Source: Jiangella gansuensis DSM 44835
Lineage (GTDB): Bacteria > Actinomycetota > Actinomycetes > Jiangellales > Jiangellaceae
Length of the DNA: 64,000 bases
Assembly: GCF_000515395.1 (NCBI RefSeq)
Contig: NZ_KI911782.1
Span: 597,090 to 661,089, forward strand
Direction: 5' to 3'
The position numbers and the translations under genes are program-made. Positions 35,713 through 43,297 of this stretch are shown here, one piece after another (the stretch's first letter is position 1; every line of letters starts with the position of its first letter). A model generated the notes under the pieces. That model searched no databases and was not told the DNA's origin. It saw only the letters and a program-made list of their open reading frames with translations.

Positions 35713-35922
35713 TCAGAAAGGTGGGGGCTCGGGTGCGTTGCGGGTGGCGGACGGATCCGGCGGATCGGGCGGTCTGGCGACGATCGCCCCGACGAGTTCG
35801 GGCTCGACGGGGTAGGTGTGGCCGGCGGGGGCGGTCCACCAGGTGGTGCCGTGGTCGGTGTGGACAGTGTGACCGTGGTAGGTCACATCTCTGCGCGAAA
35901 CGATCAGATGCACGAGCCACAC
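35713..35922 (-). CDS. Small hypothetical protein, possibly the tail of an HNH endonuclease
   Basis: 69 residues from a GTG start. The segment TTWWTAPAGHTYPVEPE resembles the C-terminal end of DUF222/HNH endonucleases common in actinobacteria, and the Pro-rich end also fits. It may be a remnant left after loss of the larger gene, or a small real gene between udgX (42 bp upstream) and pfkB. It has no signal peptide or membrane segment, and third-position GC is high. Low certainty. Confidence 0.4.
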   Translation of the reverse strand: MWLVHLIVSRRDVTYHGHTVHTDHGTTWWTAPAGHTYPVEPELVGAIVARPPDPPDPSATRNAPEPPPF

Positions 35923-35964
35923 CGTCCTCGGAGGTGACGTATCGACGATCGCACCCGGCCGCCC

Positions 35965-36621
35965 TCAGAGCTGGAGCTCGGCGACGGTACGCAGGTCGGC
36001 GACGAACTCCGCGTAGGCCGTGTCGCGGTCACGGGAGCGCAGGACCGCCGAGGGGTGCACCGTGGCGACCAGTAGCGCGTCGTCGATCGGAGGGCCGTCC
36101 TCGGTGGTGAGTGGTGAGCGGTCGACGAGGTTGGCCCATTCCTGGACCCGGCCGCGCTCACGGCTGACGCGGAACGACCGTCCCACGATCGTGGCCGCCG
36201 CGGTGGCGCCCAGCACCACCACGACCTGGGGGCGTACCGCCGCGAGTTCGGCGCGTAACCAGGGCCGGCAGGCCGACAGTTGCTCGGCGTCGGGCTTCTC
36301 GTGGATGCGGCGCTTGCCGACCGGCCGGAACTTGAAATGCTTGACGGCGTTGGTGAGGTAGACGCGGGAGCGGGGCAGCCCGGCTTCGCTCATGGCGCGC
36401 TCCAGCAGCCTGCCGGCGGGGCCGACGAAGGGCTCACCTTCGCGGTCCTCGACGTCGCCGGGTTGCTCGCCGACCATCACGATCGGAGCGCTGCGCGCAC
36501 CCGCACCGAACACGGTCTGGGTGGCGTTCCGGTACAGGTCGCACGCCTCGCATTCGGCCGCAGCCGCGCGCAGGGCCGGGAGCGAGCGGGTGGCGGGCAC
36601 CGCCGCCGGATGGTCAGACAT
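35965..36621 (-). CDS. udgX: UdgX-type uracil-DNA-binding protein/glycosylase
   Basis: A protein of 218 residues of the family-4-like uracil-DNA glycosylases with an iron-sulphur cluster (CxxC at residues 24-27, another Cys at 118). Motif A is GEQPGDVEDREGEPF and motif B is HPSAVLR. The loop KRRIH (residues 103-107) is diagnostic of UdgX, in which the His forms a covalent bond with the abasic sugar after uracil excision and seals the protein to DNA. The ATG at 36621 lies inside the end of the epimerase gene (8-bp overlap). A conventional family-1 Ung is also encoded, at 51.8 kb. Confidence 0.88.
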   Translation of the reverse strand: MSDHPAAVPATRSLPALRAAAAECEACDLYRNATQTVFGAGARSAPIVMVGEQPGDVEDREGEPFVGPAGRLLERAMSEAGLPRSRVYLTNAVKHFKFRPVGKRRIHEKPDAEQLSACRPWLRAELAAVRPQVVVVLGATAAATIVGRSFRVSRERGRVQEWANLVDRSPLTTEDGPPIDDALLVATVHPSAVLRSRDRDTAYAEFVADLRTVAELQL

Positions 36622-37576
36622 GCCGGACACCGGCATCCCGGAACCAGGCGAGGGTATCGGCCAGCCCATCGGCGATGCTGGTTCGCGGCCGCCAGCCCAG
36701 CAGTTGCCGGGCCAGTGAGATGTCCGGTCGCCGGGTGTGCACCTCGGTCGGGGACGCCTCGACGAAGACCAGTTCCGCGTCCTGGCCGGCGATCTCCACC
36801 ATTTCGCGGGCGATGGACAACACCGATACCTCGTCCGGGTTACCGATGTTGACCGGCCCTGGGTACGTCCCGGAGGCCAGAGCCATGACACCGGCCACCG
36901 CGTCGTCGACGTAGCACAGCGACCGGGTCTCCGTACCCGAACCCTGCACCGTCAGGGGAGCACCGGCCAGCGCCTGGCGGATGAACCGGGACAGCATCCG
37001 GCCGTCGTCGAGCCGCATCCGCGGACCGTAGGTGCCGAAGATGCGGGCGATCGCGGTCTGCAGCCCATAGGTCGTCCGGTAGGCGGTGGTGAGGGCCTCG
37101 GCGAAGCGGCGAGCCTCGTAGTAGGCGCCGTAGCCGGCTGCGGGGTTCACCTGGCCGGCGTCGTCCTCTCTAGTCGGCTCGTCAGTGGCCGGGCCGTAGA
37201 CCTCGGACGTCGAGGCGAGTACGAAGTGGGCCGACTGAGCCCGCGCCAGGTCGAGCGCGTTGATGGTGCCGACGCTGGCGATCCGCATCGCGGCGACCGG
37301 GTCCATGAGGTAGTCGCTCGGTGTGGCCGGCGCGGCGAGGTGGAAGACCACGTCCAAGGGCTCGTCCACCTCGACCTTGTCGGTCATGTCACCGCGGACG
37401 AGCGTGAAGGACCGCGCGTCGCGCAGGTGCTCCAGATTCGCGCGACGACCTGTCTCGAAATTGTCGATGCAGGTAACGGCGTATCCCGAGCGCAACAGCG
37501 CATCGCACAGGTGGGAGCCGAGAAAGCCGGCTCCTCCGGTGACCACCGCGTGGGCGACATGGTGGGCCTTGTACAT
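36614..37576 (-). CDS. NAD-dependent nucleotide-sugar epimerase/decarboxylase-like protein
   Basis: An SDR protein of 320 residues related to UDP-glucuronate decarboxylase and dTDP-glucose dehydratase. It has GGAGFLGSHLCDALL for NAD binding, the first catalytic element TSEVYG, and the C-terminal sugar-binding SLCYVDDAV and RRPDISLARQLLGWRP. The catalytic YxxxK motif reads YYEAR: Tyr is kept but Lys is replaced by Arg (codon CGC), which should weaken or change catalysis. It overlaps udgX. No glycosyltransferase is nearby. It may be an altered-specificity or non-catalytic member. Confidence 0.82.
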   Translation of the reverse strand: MYKAHHVAHAVVTGGAGFLGSHLCDALLRSGYAVTCIDNFETGRRANLEHLRDARSFTLVRGDMTDKVEVDEPLDVVFHLAAPATPSDYLMDPVAAMRIASVGTINALDLARAQSAHFVLASTSEVYGPATDEPTREDDAGQVNPAAGYGAYYEARRFAEALTTAYRTTYGLQTAIARIFGTYGPRMRLDDGRMLSRFIRQALAGAPLTVQGSGTETRSLCYVDDAVAGVMALASGTYPGPVNIGNPDEVSVLSIAREMVEIAGQDAELVFVEASPTEVHTRRPDISLARQLLGWRPRTSIADGLADTLAWFRDAGVRHV

Positions 37577-37767
37577 GGATCACCCTTCCGGTCTGTCACG
37601 AGGTGCGCCTGGGGTGTCATGATTTCGCTGGTTTGCATACCCGCTGCCACCGCTTCGACACGGCATGATGCGATCCCGGTACCGTTGCAGGTGGGTTGGT
37701 GTACGGACGGATGCTCCGAAATGGGCATCATGGTGACTGCGCTGGTCGCAGTTTCGGAGGGGCGAGT

Positions 37768-38451
37768 ATGGCTGATCCCGATGCGAGTGACTTCGCCGAA
37801 ATGGCACTCGCGCTGCACGACGAGCCTGATGTCGAGGCCACACTCGAACGCATCGTCGAGTACGCCCAGCACGCCACGGCGTGCGACGACGCCGGCGTGA
37901 TGTTGTTGCACGGCCAGGGCAAGATCGAAACGGCGATGGTGACCGATCCGCGCGTGGGGAAGGCCGACCAGTTCCAGGTCGAACTCCGCGAGGGCCCGTG
38001 CGTGCGGTCCATCGAGAGCCACTCGTCATTCATCGTGGACGACCTGAGCTCGGACAGCCGGTGGCCGGAGTGGGGGCCCCGGGCCGCCGAACTCGGGCTG
38101 CACAGCCTGCTGTCCGTCCGGCTGTACACCACGGGCGGCACCGTGGGTTCGCTGAACCTGTACGCCAACGAACCCAAGGCGTTCGACGAGGACGACCTCG
38201 ATGTCGCCGAGATCTTCGGCAGACACGCCTCCATCGCGCTCGCCACGGCTCGCGAGGAGTCCGGCCTGCGGCAGGCCATCAGCGCTCGTCATGTCGTCGG
38301 GCTGGCGCAGGGCATCCTGATGGAGCGGTACGGGCTCGACGCCGAGCGTGCCTTCAGCCTGCTCCGGCGCTACTCCCGGCACAACAACATCAAGCTGCGG
38401 GTGGTGGCCGAACGGATCATCTCCACCGGCCGGCTGCCCGAAGAGCCCTGA
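37768..38451 (+). CDS. GAF-ANTAR transcription antitermination regulator
   Basis: A protein of 227 residues. A GAF sensor domain (about 10-165, VELREGPCVRSIESHSSFIV, GSLNLYANEPKAF) is joined to a C-terminal ANTAR RNA-binding domain (about 170-225, ARHVVGLAQGILMERYGLDAERAFSLLRRYSR). ANTAR proteins bind paired hairpins in nascent RNA and prevent termination. The ATG at 37768 follows GGAGGGGCGAGT. It is divergent from the epimerase. Its RNA targets are not apparent; tandem hairpins exist at 44.2 kb but show no clear ANTAR loop signature. Confidence 0.9.
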   Translation: MADPDASDFAEMALALHDEPDVEATLERIVEYAQHATACDDAGVMLLHGQGKIETAMVTDPRVGKADQFQVELREGPCVRSIESHSSFIVDDLSSDSRWPEWGPRAAELGLHSLLSVRLYTTGGTVGSLNLYANEPKAFDEDDLDVAEIFGRHASIALATAREESGLRQAISARHVVGLAQGILMERYGLDAERAFSLLRRYSRHNNIKLRVVAERIISTGRLPEEP

Positions 38452-38455
38452 CCGG

Positions 38456-38935
38456 TCACCAACCGCGCTGGTCGTAGAGCCCTGTCGGCGGCTCGTCCCG
38501 ATGGTGTTCGGCGTCGTCCCGGTCCGGGCGGCGGGGGTTGTCTGCGACGCCCTCGTCGCCCGCCGTCGGACGGGTTTCGCCACTGGCCGTCGTAGGCGGC
38601 TCGTCGCCGGCGGCCGGGTGGAGCGCGTCCGCGGTGCGCCGCTGTTCGGTCGCCGCGGCCGCCTCCTGCTCCGAGTTCGCCCGCAGCCGCTCGGCCCGGG
38701 CCTCCTTCTCCGCGGCTTCGGCGCGTTCGCGACGCGCCTTCGCGGCGAGCTCGTCAGCCTGTGCCTGTTGCCGTTCGGCCGCCCGTTCCGCGGCGGCGGC
38801 CCGCTCGCGTTCTTCCTCAGCGGCCTGTTGCTGGGCCTTCTCGCGACGGTTCCGTTGCCCGAACGCCCAGAAACCGACGGCAGCCAAGACCGCCAGCACG
38901 GCCAGCACGATCAGGACAATGACAATGACGTCCAT
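38456..38935 (-). CDS. Membrane-anchored coiled-coil protein
   Basis: A protein of 159 residues with one N-terminal membrane helix (about 3-26). A charged Ala/Glu/Arg coiled coil (about 28-95, rich in AEE, RRE and AAEK) and an acidic, disordered C-terminal tail follow. Topology is uncertain; the Arg/Lys after the helix suggests a cytoplasmic coil. No recognised family. Only 4 bp separate its stop from the convergent GAF-ANTAR gene. Confidence 0.75.
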   Translation of the reverse strand: MDVIVIVLIVLAVLAVLAAVGFWAFGQRNRREKAQQQAAEEERERAAAAERAAERQQAQADELAAKARRERAEAAEKEARAERLRANSEQEAAAATEQRRTADALHPAAGDEPPTTASGETRPTAGDEGVADNPRRPDRDDAEHHRDEPPTGLYDQRGW

Positions 38936-39002
38936 CTCACAGCGCCTCCCGGTCCAACCCGGTCACGGGTCATCGAGAGGCCTGTACCCGACGCCGACGG
39001 TG

Positions 39003-40463
39003 TCATTCCTCCGGTTCGGGCGGTGGGGGCGGCGCCGGCTTCTCACGCACGACGTCCCTGGCCGGCTTGTCCTCGATGAGGCCCTCGAACGACGGATGCC
39101 GCATCGTGCCCGTCTCGGTCCAGTTCGCGAACTCCACCCGGCACACCAACTCCGGCTGGACGAAGACGGCGTCCTTCTGCGGCTGCCGCCCGGTGAACGG
39201 ACTCTCATCCGTCCGTAGTGCGTCGAGGTGATCTTGCAGCAGGCCGCGGGTGGCGTCGTCGAAGCCGGTGCCGACCTTGCCGGCGAACCGCAGCGCGCCG
39301 TCGTCGTGGTAACCGACCAGCAGCGCCCCGAACCGTCCGCTGAGCCGGCCCTGTCCGGGTACCCAGCCGCCGATCACGACTTCCTGGCTCAGCACGTTCT
39401 TGATCTTGAGCCAGTCGCGGGTTCGCTTGCCCGGTTGGTACCGGCTCGCCAACCGCTTGGCGACGACGCCCTCCAACCCCTGCCGGCTGGTGGCGTCGAG
39501 CAGGACGTCACCGTCGCCGCGCTGGTAGTCGGGCACCTGCCAGTTCGGCCCGTTCAGGCCAAGCCCGCTCAGCTCACGCCGCCGCTCCTCGTAAGGGAGT
39601 CGCAGCAACGACCGGCCATCGAGGTAGAGCAGGTCGAAGATGACGTAGACGACCGGGCTGACCCGCTGCTGGCGGCGGATGTCCGCGTCGGAGGTCAGGT
39701 GGATGCGCGGTTGCAGCCGCTGGAAGCTGGGCTTGCCGGAGTCGTCGAACGCCACCAGCTCGCCGTCGAGGACCACCCGCCGGGCGCCGATGTCGTTCAT
39801 CATGGGCCGGATCTCCGGGTACTGCCGGGTGAACTCGCGCAGGTTGCGGCCGAACAGCCGCAGGCGGCCCGGCTCGCCGTAGGCGACCACCCGCACGCCG
39901 TCCCACTTGATCTCGAAGGCCCAGTTCTCCTGGTCCGGCGGCAGCGTCGACAACGTCGCCGCCATCGGTGTGAGCGAACTCGGCATGGGGTCGCCGCTGT
40001 CGGCGGGCGGGTCCATGCGGTGGATCATCCAGTCGTCGCCCTTGGTGCGGAACAGCGCGAAGTGCCCGCTCACGCGGTCGCCGTCGAGCCGGAAGACCAC
40101 CTTGTCGTCGCGGAACTTCTCCGCCTCGTAGGTGCCCTGGTCCCAGATGGTCATGCTGCCAGCGCCGTACTCACCCGCCGGGATGTCGCCTTCGAACGTC
40201 AGGTACTCCAGCGGGTGGTCCTCGGTGTGCACGGCGAGCCGGTTCTCGTCCGGTGACTCCGGGAAGCCGCGCGGCAGCGCCCATGACGCAAGCGCGCCGT
40301 CATGCTCGAGGCGCAAGTCCCAGTGCAGGCGCCGGGCGTGATGCTCCTGGACGACGAACCGGTTGCCGGACCGGTCACGGGCCCGCCCGCCGCGGGGCTC
40401 CGGCGTCTTGTCGAAGGAACGCTTCTGCCGGTACTCCTGCAGCTCCTCCCGGTCCGGGGTCAT
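39003..40463 (-). CDS. ATP-dependent DNA ligase with LigD-type 3'-phosphoesterase domain
   Basis: A protein of 486 residues. The N-terminal phosphoesterase domain (about 25-160, HHARRLHWDLRLEHDGALAS with the metal-binding His/Asp) is followed by an adenylyltransferase/OB-fold ligase (about 165-465) with the nucleotidyl-acceptor Lys 186 in EIKWDGVRV and downstream GVVAKRL. It lacks the polymerase/primase domain of full LigD. It probably seals breaks in an NHEJ-like repair path and trims 3' ends. No Ku gene is visible in the window. A Pro/Glu tail ends the protein. The ATG at 40463 is chosen by family alignment; its ribosome site is weak. Confidence 0.86.
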   Translation of the reverse strand: MTPDREELQEYRQKRSFDKTPEPRGGRARDRSGNRFVVQEHHARRLHWDLRLEHDGALASWALPRGFPESPDENRLAVHTEDHPLEYLTFEGDIPAGEYGAGSMTIWDQGTYEAEKFRDDKVVFRLDGDRVSGHFALFRTKGDDWMIHRMDPPADSGDPMPSSLTPMAATLSTLPPDQENWAFEIKWDGVRVVAYGEPGRLRLFGRNLREFTRQYPEIRPMMNDIGARRVVLDGELVAFDDSGKPSFQRLQPRIHLTSDADIRRQQRVSPVVYVIFDLLYLDGRSLLRLPYEERRRELSGLGLNGPNWQVPDYQRGDGDVLLDATSRQGLEGVVAKRLASRYQPGKRTRDWLKIKNVLSQEVVIGGWVPGQGRLSGRFGALLVGYHDDGALRFAGKVGTGFDDATRGLLQDHLDALRTDESPFTGRQPQKDAVFVQPELVCRVEFANWTETGTMRHPSFEGLIEDKPARDVVREKPAPPPPPEPEE

Positions 40464-40774
40464 GGTGTCAATCGTGGCGCCGGGGGTACGGACAAGACAA
40501 GGAGGTCGCGAGACATGGCCCTGACCACGGGGCGTGACCCCGCCCCGAGGGGGTCGCCGGAATAGATCCCAGCAGCGCCGGCGTTGGACAGGTACGGAAG
40601 CCGGAGCGGGGCGGCGAGTTGCCCCACGGCTTCGGGAGAGCGGCTGGGGTGGCCCGGCACCTCCCACAGGGGACCTGCCCCACCACCACTATTTCCACCG
40701 AGCGTCGACTTGGTGATGCGCGAACACGGAACCTTGGTGGGGCTCTACGCACGACGAGATGGTTGAGAGATTCC
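40464..40774. other. Divergent regulatory region between ligase and sigma-factor genes
   Basis: 311 bp. It holds a 16-codon reading frame with a strong ribosome site (listed separately), a GACCCC/GGGGTC hairpin at about 40,531-40,558 and further GC-rich dyads. It probably carries promoters for both genes. Confidence 0.5.
40515..40565 (+). other. Possible leader peptide upstream of the sigma-factor gene
   Basis: AAGGAGG stands 10 bases before an ATG that opens a 16-codon frame ([16 protein letters not shown]). The 3' half of the frame overlaps a GC-rich hairpin (about 40,531-40,558). The sigma gene starts 209 bp further on. The arrangement would suit a leader-controlled attenuator or upstream ORF; function is inferred only. 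Confidence 0.3.
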
Positions 40775-41758
40775 ATGATGACCAACGGACACGCTGAGGG
40801 TGCGGTCGCGATGCGCAGCGAACCGCGCCAGCCCCACGAGGACTACGACCTCGTCGGGCAGTACCTGAAGCAGATCAGCGCCACCCCGCTGCTGTCCGCC
40901 GCGGAGGAGGTGGAGCTCGCCCGGCGCATCGAGGCGGGCGTGTACGCCGCCGAGCTGCTGCACCAGGCCGACGACGCCGGGCGCGAGCCGGACCGGCCGC
41001 GGGTCGAGCTGGAGGCCCTCGTCCGCGACGGTGAGCGCGCCAAGGACCACATGATCCGTGCCAACCTGCGGTTGGTGGTATCGGCCGCGCGCAAGTACTA
41101 CCGCAATACCGGGCTGTCCTTCCTGGACGTGGTCCAGGAAGGCAACCTGGGGCTGATCCGGGCGGTGGAGAAGTTCGACTACAACAAGGGCTTCAAGTTC
41201 TCCACCTACGCGATGTGGTGGATCCGGCAGGCGATCGAGCGAGCCCGCGCGGACAAGGCCCGCACGATCCGGCTGCCGGCGCACGTGGTCGAGACGCTGT
41301 CCAAGATCGGCCGCATCGAGCGCAAGCTCAGCGTGTCGCTGGGCCGGCAGCCGACCGCCGTGGAGGTCGCCGAGGAAGCCGAGCTCACGCCCGAGCGGGT
41401 GCGGGAGCTGCGACGCATCTCGCGTGACGTGGTCAGCCTCGACACCCCGGTCGGCGAGGACGGCAGCACCAGCATCGGCGACCTCATCGAGGACACCGAG
41501 GTCATGGCGGCGCCGGACGTCGCGGAGTTCAAGGCGCTGGGCCAGGAGGTCCGCGCCCTGGTGGACACGCTGCCGCCGCGCGAGGCACTCATCGTCACGC
41601 TGCGCTACGGCCTGCACGACGGGCGTGAGCGCACACTGCAGGAGGTCGCCGAACGGGTCGGCCTGACCAAGGAGCGGGTGCGGCAGCTGGAGAAGCAGTC
41701 GATCGCCGAGCTGCGCGACCCTCAGCGCCGCCAGCCGCTGTTGGAGTGGGCCAGCTGA
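40775..41758 (+). CDS. Group 2 primary-like RNA polymerase sigma factor (HrdA/HrdD type)
   Basis: A protein of 327 residues with sigma-70 regions 1.2 ([21 protein letters not shown]), 2 ([30 protein letters not shown]), 3 and 4 (LREALIV-like [28 protein letters not shown]). It lacks the long N-terminal region of the principal sigma factor, so it is an alternative sigma of the HrdD/SigB(mycobacterial) kind that shares housekeeping-like promoters under stress. Two adjacent in-frame ATGs (40775 and 40778) with GAGAG upstream. A very strong terminator follows 24 bp after the stop. Confidence 0.92.
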   Translation: MMTNGHAEGAVAMRSEPRQPHEDYDLVGQYLKQISATPLLSAAEEVELARRIEAGVYAAELLHQADDAGREPDRPRVELEALVRDGERAKDHMIRANLRLVVSAARKYYRNTGLSFLDVVQEGNLGLIRAVEKFDYNKGFKFSTYAMWWIRQAIERARADKARTIRLPAHVVETLSKIGRIERKLSVSLGRQPTAVEVAEEAELTPERVRELRRISRDVVSLDTPVGEDGSTSIGDLIEDTEVMAAPDVAEFKALGQEVRALVDTLPPREALIVTLRYGLHDGRERTLQEVAERVGLTKERVRQLEKQSIAELRDPQRRQPLLEWAS

Positions 41759-41781
41759 CGCTGTCGTCCTGAGAAGAGTAC

Positions 41782-41822
41782 GAGAAGAACGCCTGGTGGG
41801 CTTCCCACCAGGCGTTCTTCTC
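41782..41822. terminator. Strong symmetric hairpin terminator after the sigma gene
   Basis: A perfect 19-bp stem (41782-41800 with 41804-41822; core AACGCCTGGTGGG / CCCACCAGGCGTT) and a 3-base loop. The perfect symmetry lets it work for transcripts from either side. Confidence 0.9.
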
Positions 41823-41823
41823 G

Positions 41824-41919
41824 CGTGCCTCGGCCATTGTTCACGTCCTCGGCGTAGAAGCGTGCCTCGGCCGACCCGACCACGTCCTCGGCGTAGAAGC
41901 GTGCCTCGGCCGACCCGAC
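41824..41919. repeat. 39-bp tandem direct repeat, 2.3 copies
   Basis: Two exact 39-bp units at 41842-41880 and 41881-41919, plus a partial unit (GCGTGCCTCGGCC) at 41824-41836. Unit length is divisible by three and the minus strand would read VGSAEARFYAEDV twice, but the neighbouring leftward gene has already stopped at 41924, so the repeat is untranslated unless that stop is read through. Confidence 0.85.
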
Positions 41920-41923
41920 GTGA

Positions 41924-42121
41924 TCAATCGTCGTCGGACGGGGTGCCGTCGCGCAGACGGTCGGCGGCGGCCGGAGCGGTCTCGGGGTCGTCGTCGGCCG
42001 GCGGTTCCGGGTCGCGCCATTCCTCGACCCTGGTGGGCTGGCCGGAGCGTTCCATGCCCTCGAGCTCGTGCTTGAGCTCGTCATCCTGCCGGGGGCCGTG
42101 CTTGTCGCTGCCTCGCTGCAC
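41924..42121 (-). CDS. Small acidic protein resembling the N-terminus of actinobacterial DUF2795 proteins
   Basis: A protein of 65 residues (MQRGSDKHGPRQDDELKHEL ... VEEWRDPEPPADDD). The start matches the conserved leader of a family that in streptomycetes continues into a DUF2795 domain, which is absent here. It may be a truncated member or one of the stand-alone short forms. The GTG start has GGAGGTGAG upstream. The tandem 39-bp repeat begins just past its stop codon, consistent with rearrangement at its 3' end. Confidence 0.7.
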   Translation of the reverse strand: MQRGSDKHGPRQDDELKHELEGMERSGQPTRVEEWRDPEPPADDDPETAPAAADRLRDGTPSDDD

Positions 42122-42212
42122 GGTGGTCTCACCTCCAGGGTGCGATACGTGCCGTTCCGTGGGACACGTACCCGAAACCGGCAGCGGTCAACGACGTCGC
42201 CGCGATCGCTGG

Positions 42213-42623
42213 TCAGCCGGCGACGAACGACAAACGCAGCCGGCGGTCCGGATTGTCGACGTTGGAGTCGACCACCACCACGCTCTGCCAGGTGCCGAGC
42301 GCGGGCTCGCCATCGAGCACGGGTAACACCAGCGACGGGGCCACGAACGCCGGCAGCACGTGATCGCGGCCGTGGCCTGTGCTGCCGTGGCGGTGCCGGT
42401 AGATGTCCTGACGCGGTAGCAGGCGGTCGACGGCGCCGGCGAGGTCGGGCTCGGTGCCGGAGCCGGTCTCGATCAGAGCCAGCCCGGCGGTTGCGTGCGG
42501 CACGAACAGGTGGCACAGGCCGTCGCCGCGGCCGCGGCAGAACCGATGCACGTCGGAGGTCACATCTGTGACCAGGTCGGAGCCGGTACGAAGCTCGATG
42601 ATCTCACTGTCCACACGCACCAT
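42213..42623 (-). CDS. YjbQ/UPF0047 family protein
   Basis: A protein of 136 residues. FVPHATAGLALIE, the His-rich RHRHGSTGHGRDHVLPAF and LGTWQSVVVVDSN match the YjbQ family, in which three His probably bind a metal. E. coli YjbQ has weak thiamine-phosphate-synthase-like activity; the real role is unknown. Start ATG 42623, or GTG 42620/42614, all close to GAGGAG. It is divergent from the ECF sigma gene. Confidence 0.87.
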   Translation of the reverse strand: MVRVDSEIIELRTGSDLVTDVTSDVHRFCRGRGDGLCHLFVPHATAGLALIETGSGTEPDLAGAVDRLLPRQDIYRHRHGSTGHGRDHVLPAFVAPSLVLPVLDGEPALGTWQSVVVVDSNVDNPDRRLRLSFVAG

Positions 42624-42744
42624 TCTCCTCGCGCATTCCGGAAAGCCTTGACCTGCCCGTAATCTTCTGGCCTACGAGACGGTCACCACGGTCGAGGCGA
42701 GGTGAGGCGGGAGGCGAGCGGAAATCGGCGACGACTTCGACGCG

Positions 42745-43254
42745 ATGCTCGCCGCGGCGCGCTCCGGTGCGTCGTGGGCGTTCGAGCGCCTCTACGCCGA
42801 GCTCGCCCCCGCCGTTGCCGGCTACCTGCGCCTTCAGGGCGCCGCGGAGCCGGAGGACCTCACCAGTGAGGTGTTCCTGGGTGTCTTCGCCGGGCTGAGC
42901 GGCTTCGACGGCACCGAGACGCAGTTCCGCTCCTGGGTGTTCACCATCGCCCACCGGCGGCTGATCGACGAACGTCGCCGCGCGGTCCGGCGTCCGGCGA
43001 CACCCACGGACGACCCCGTCCTGCTGGACCGGCCGGGTGGCGACGCCGAGGCCGACGCCATCGACGCTATCGGCCTGCGGCGGGTGCTGGAGTTGTGCGC
43101 GACGCTCTCGCCCGACCAGCGTGAGGTGGTGGTGCTGCGCATCGTCGCCGATCTCACCGTCGAACAGGTGGCCGAGGTGGTCGGCAAGTCACCGGGCGCG
43201 GTCAAAGCGCTGCAGCGGCGCGGCTTGGGAGCGCTGCGAAAAAAAGTTCGGTAG
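42745..43254 (+). CDS. ECF-type RNA polymerase sigma factor (start uncertain)
   Basis: A protein of 169 residues from the ATG, with regions 2 (AFERLYAELAPAVAGYLRL, PEDLTSEVFLGVF) and 4 (LSPDQREVVVLRIVADLTVE, GKSPGAVKALQRRGLGAL). The best ribosome site (GGGAGGCGAG, about 42,709-42,718) lies too far from this ATG. It is well placed for an in-frame ATC at 42724, which would add IGDDFDA, so a rare ATC start is possible. The 3' end carries a run of seven A (43239-43245) just before the stop; one-base slippage there would fuse the protein to its downstream partner. That gene encodes a membrane protein that probably restrains the sigma factor. Confidence 0.83.
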   Translation: MLAAARSGASWAFERLYAELAPAVAGYLRLQGAAEPEDLTSEVFLGVFAGLSGFDGTETQFRSWVFTIAHRRLIDERRRAVRRPATPTDDPVLLDRPGGDAEADAIDAIGLRRVLELCATLSPDQREVVVLRIVADLTVEQVAEVVGKSPGAVKALQRRGLGALRKKVR

Positions 43255-43297
43255 AGGCCGTACCCCTACGGCGTCCGGCGGCGATTACCTGAACGAG

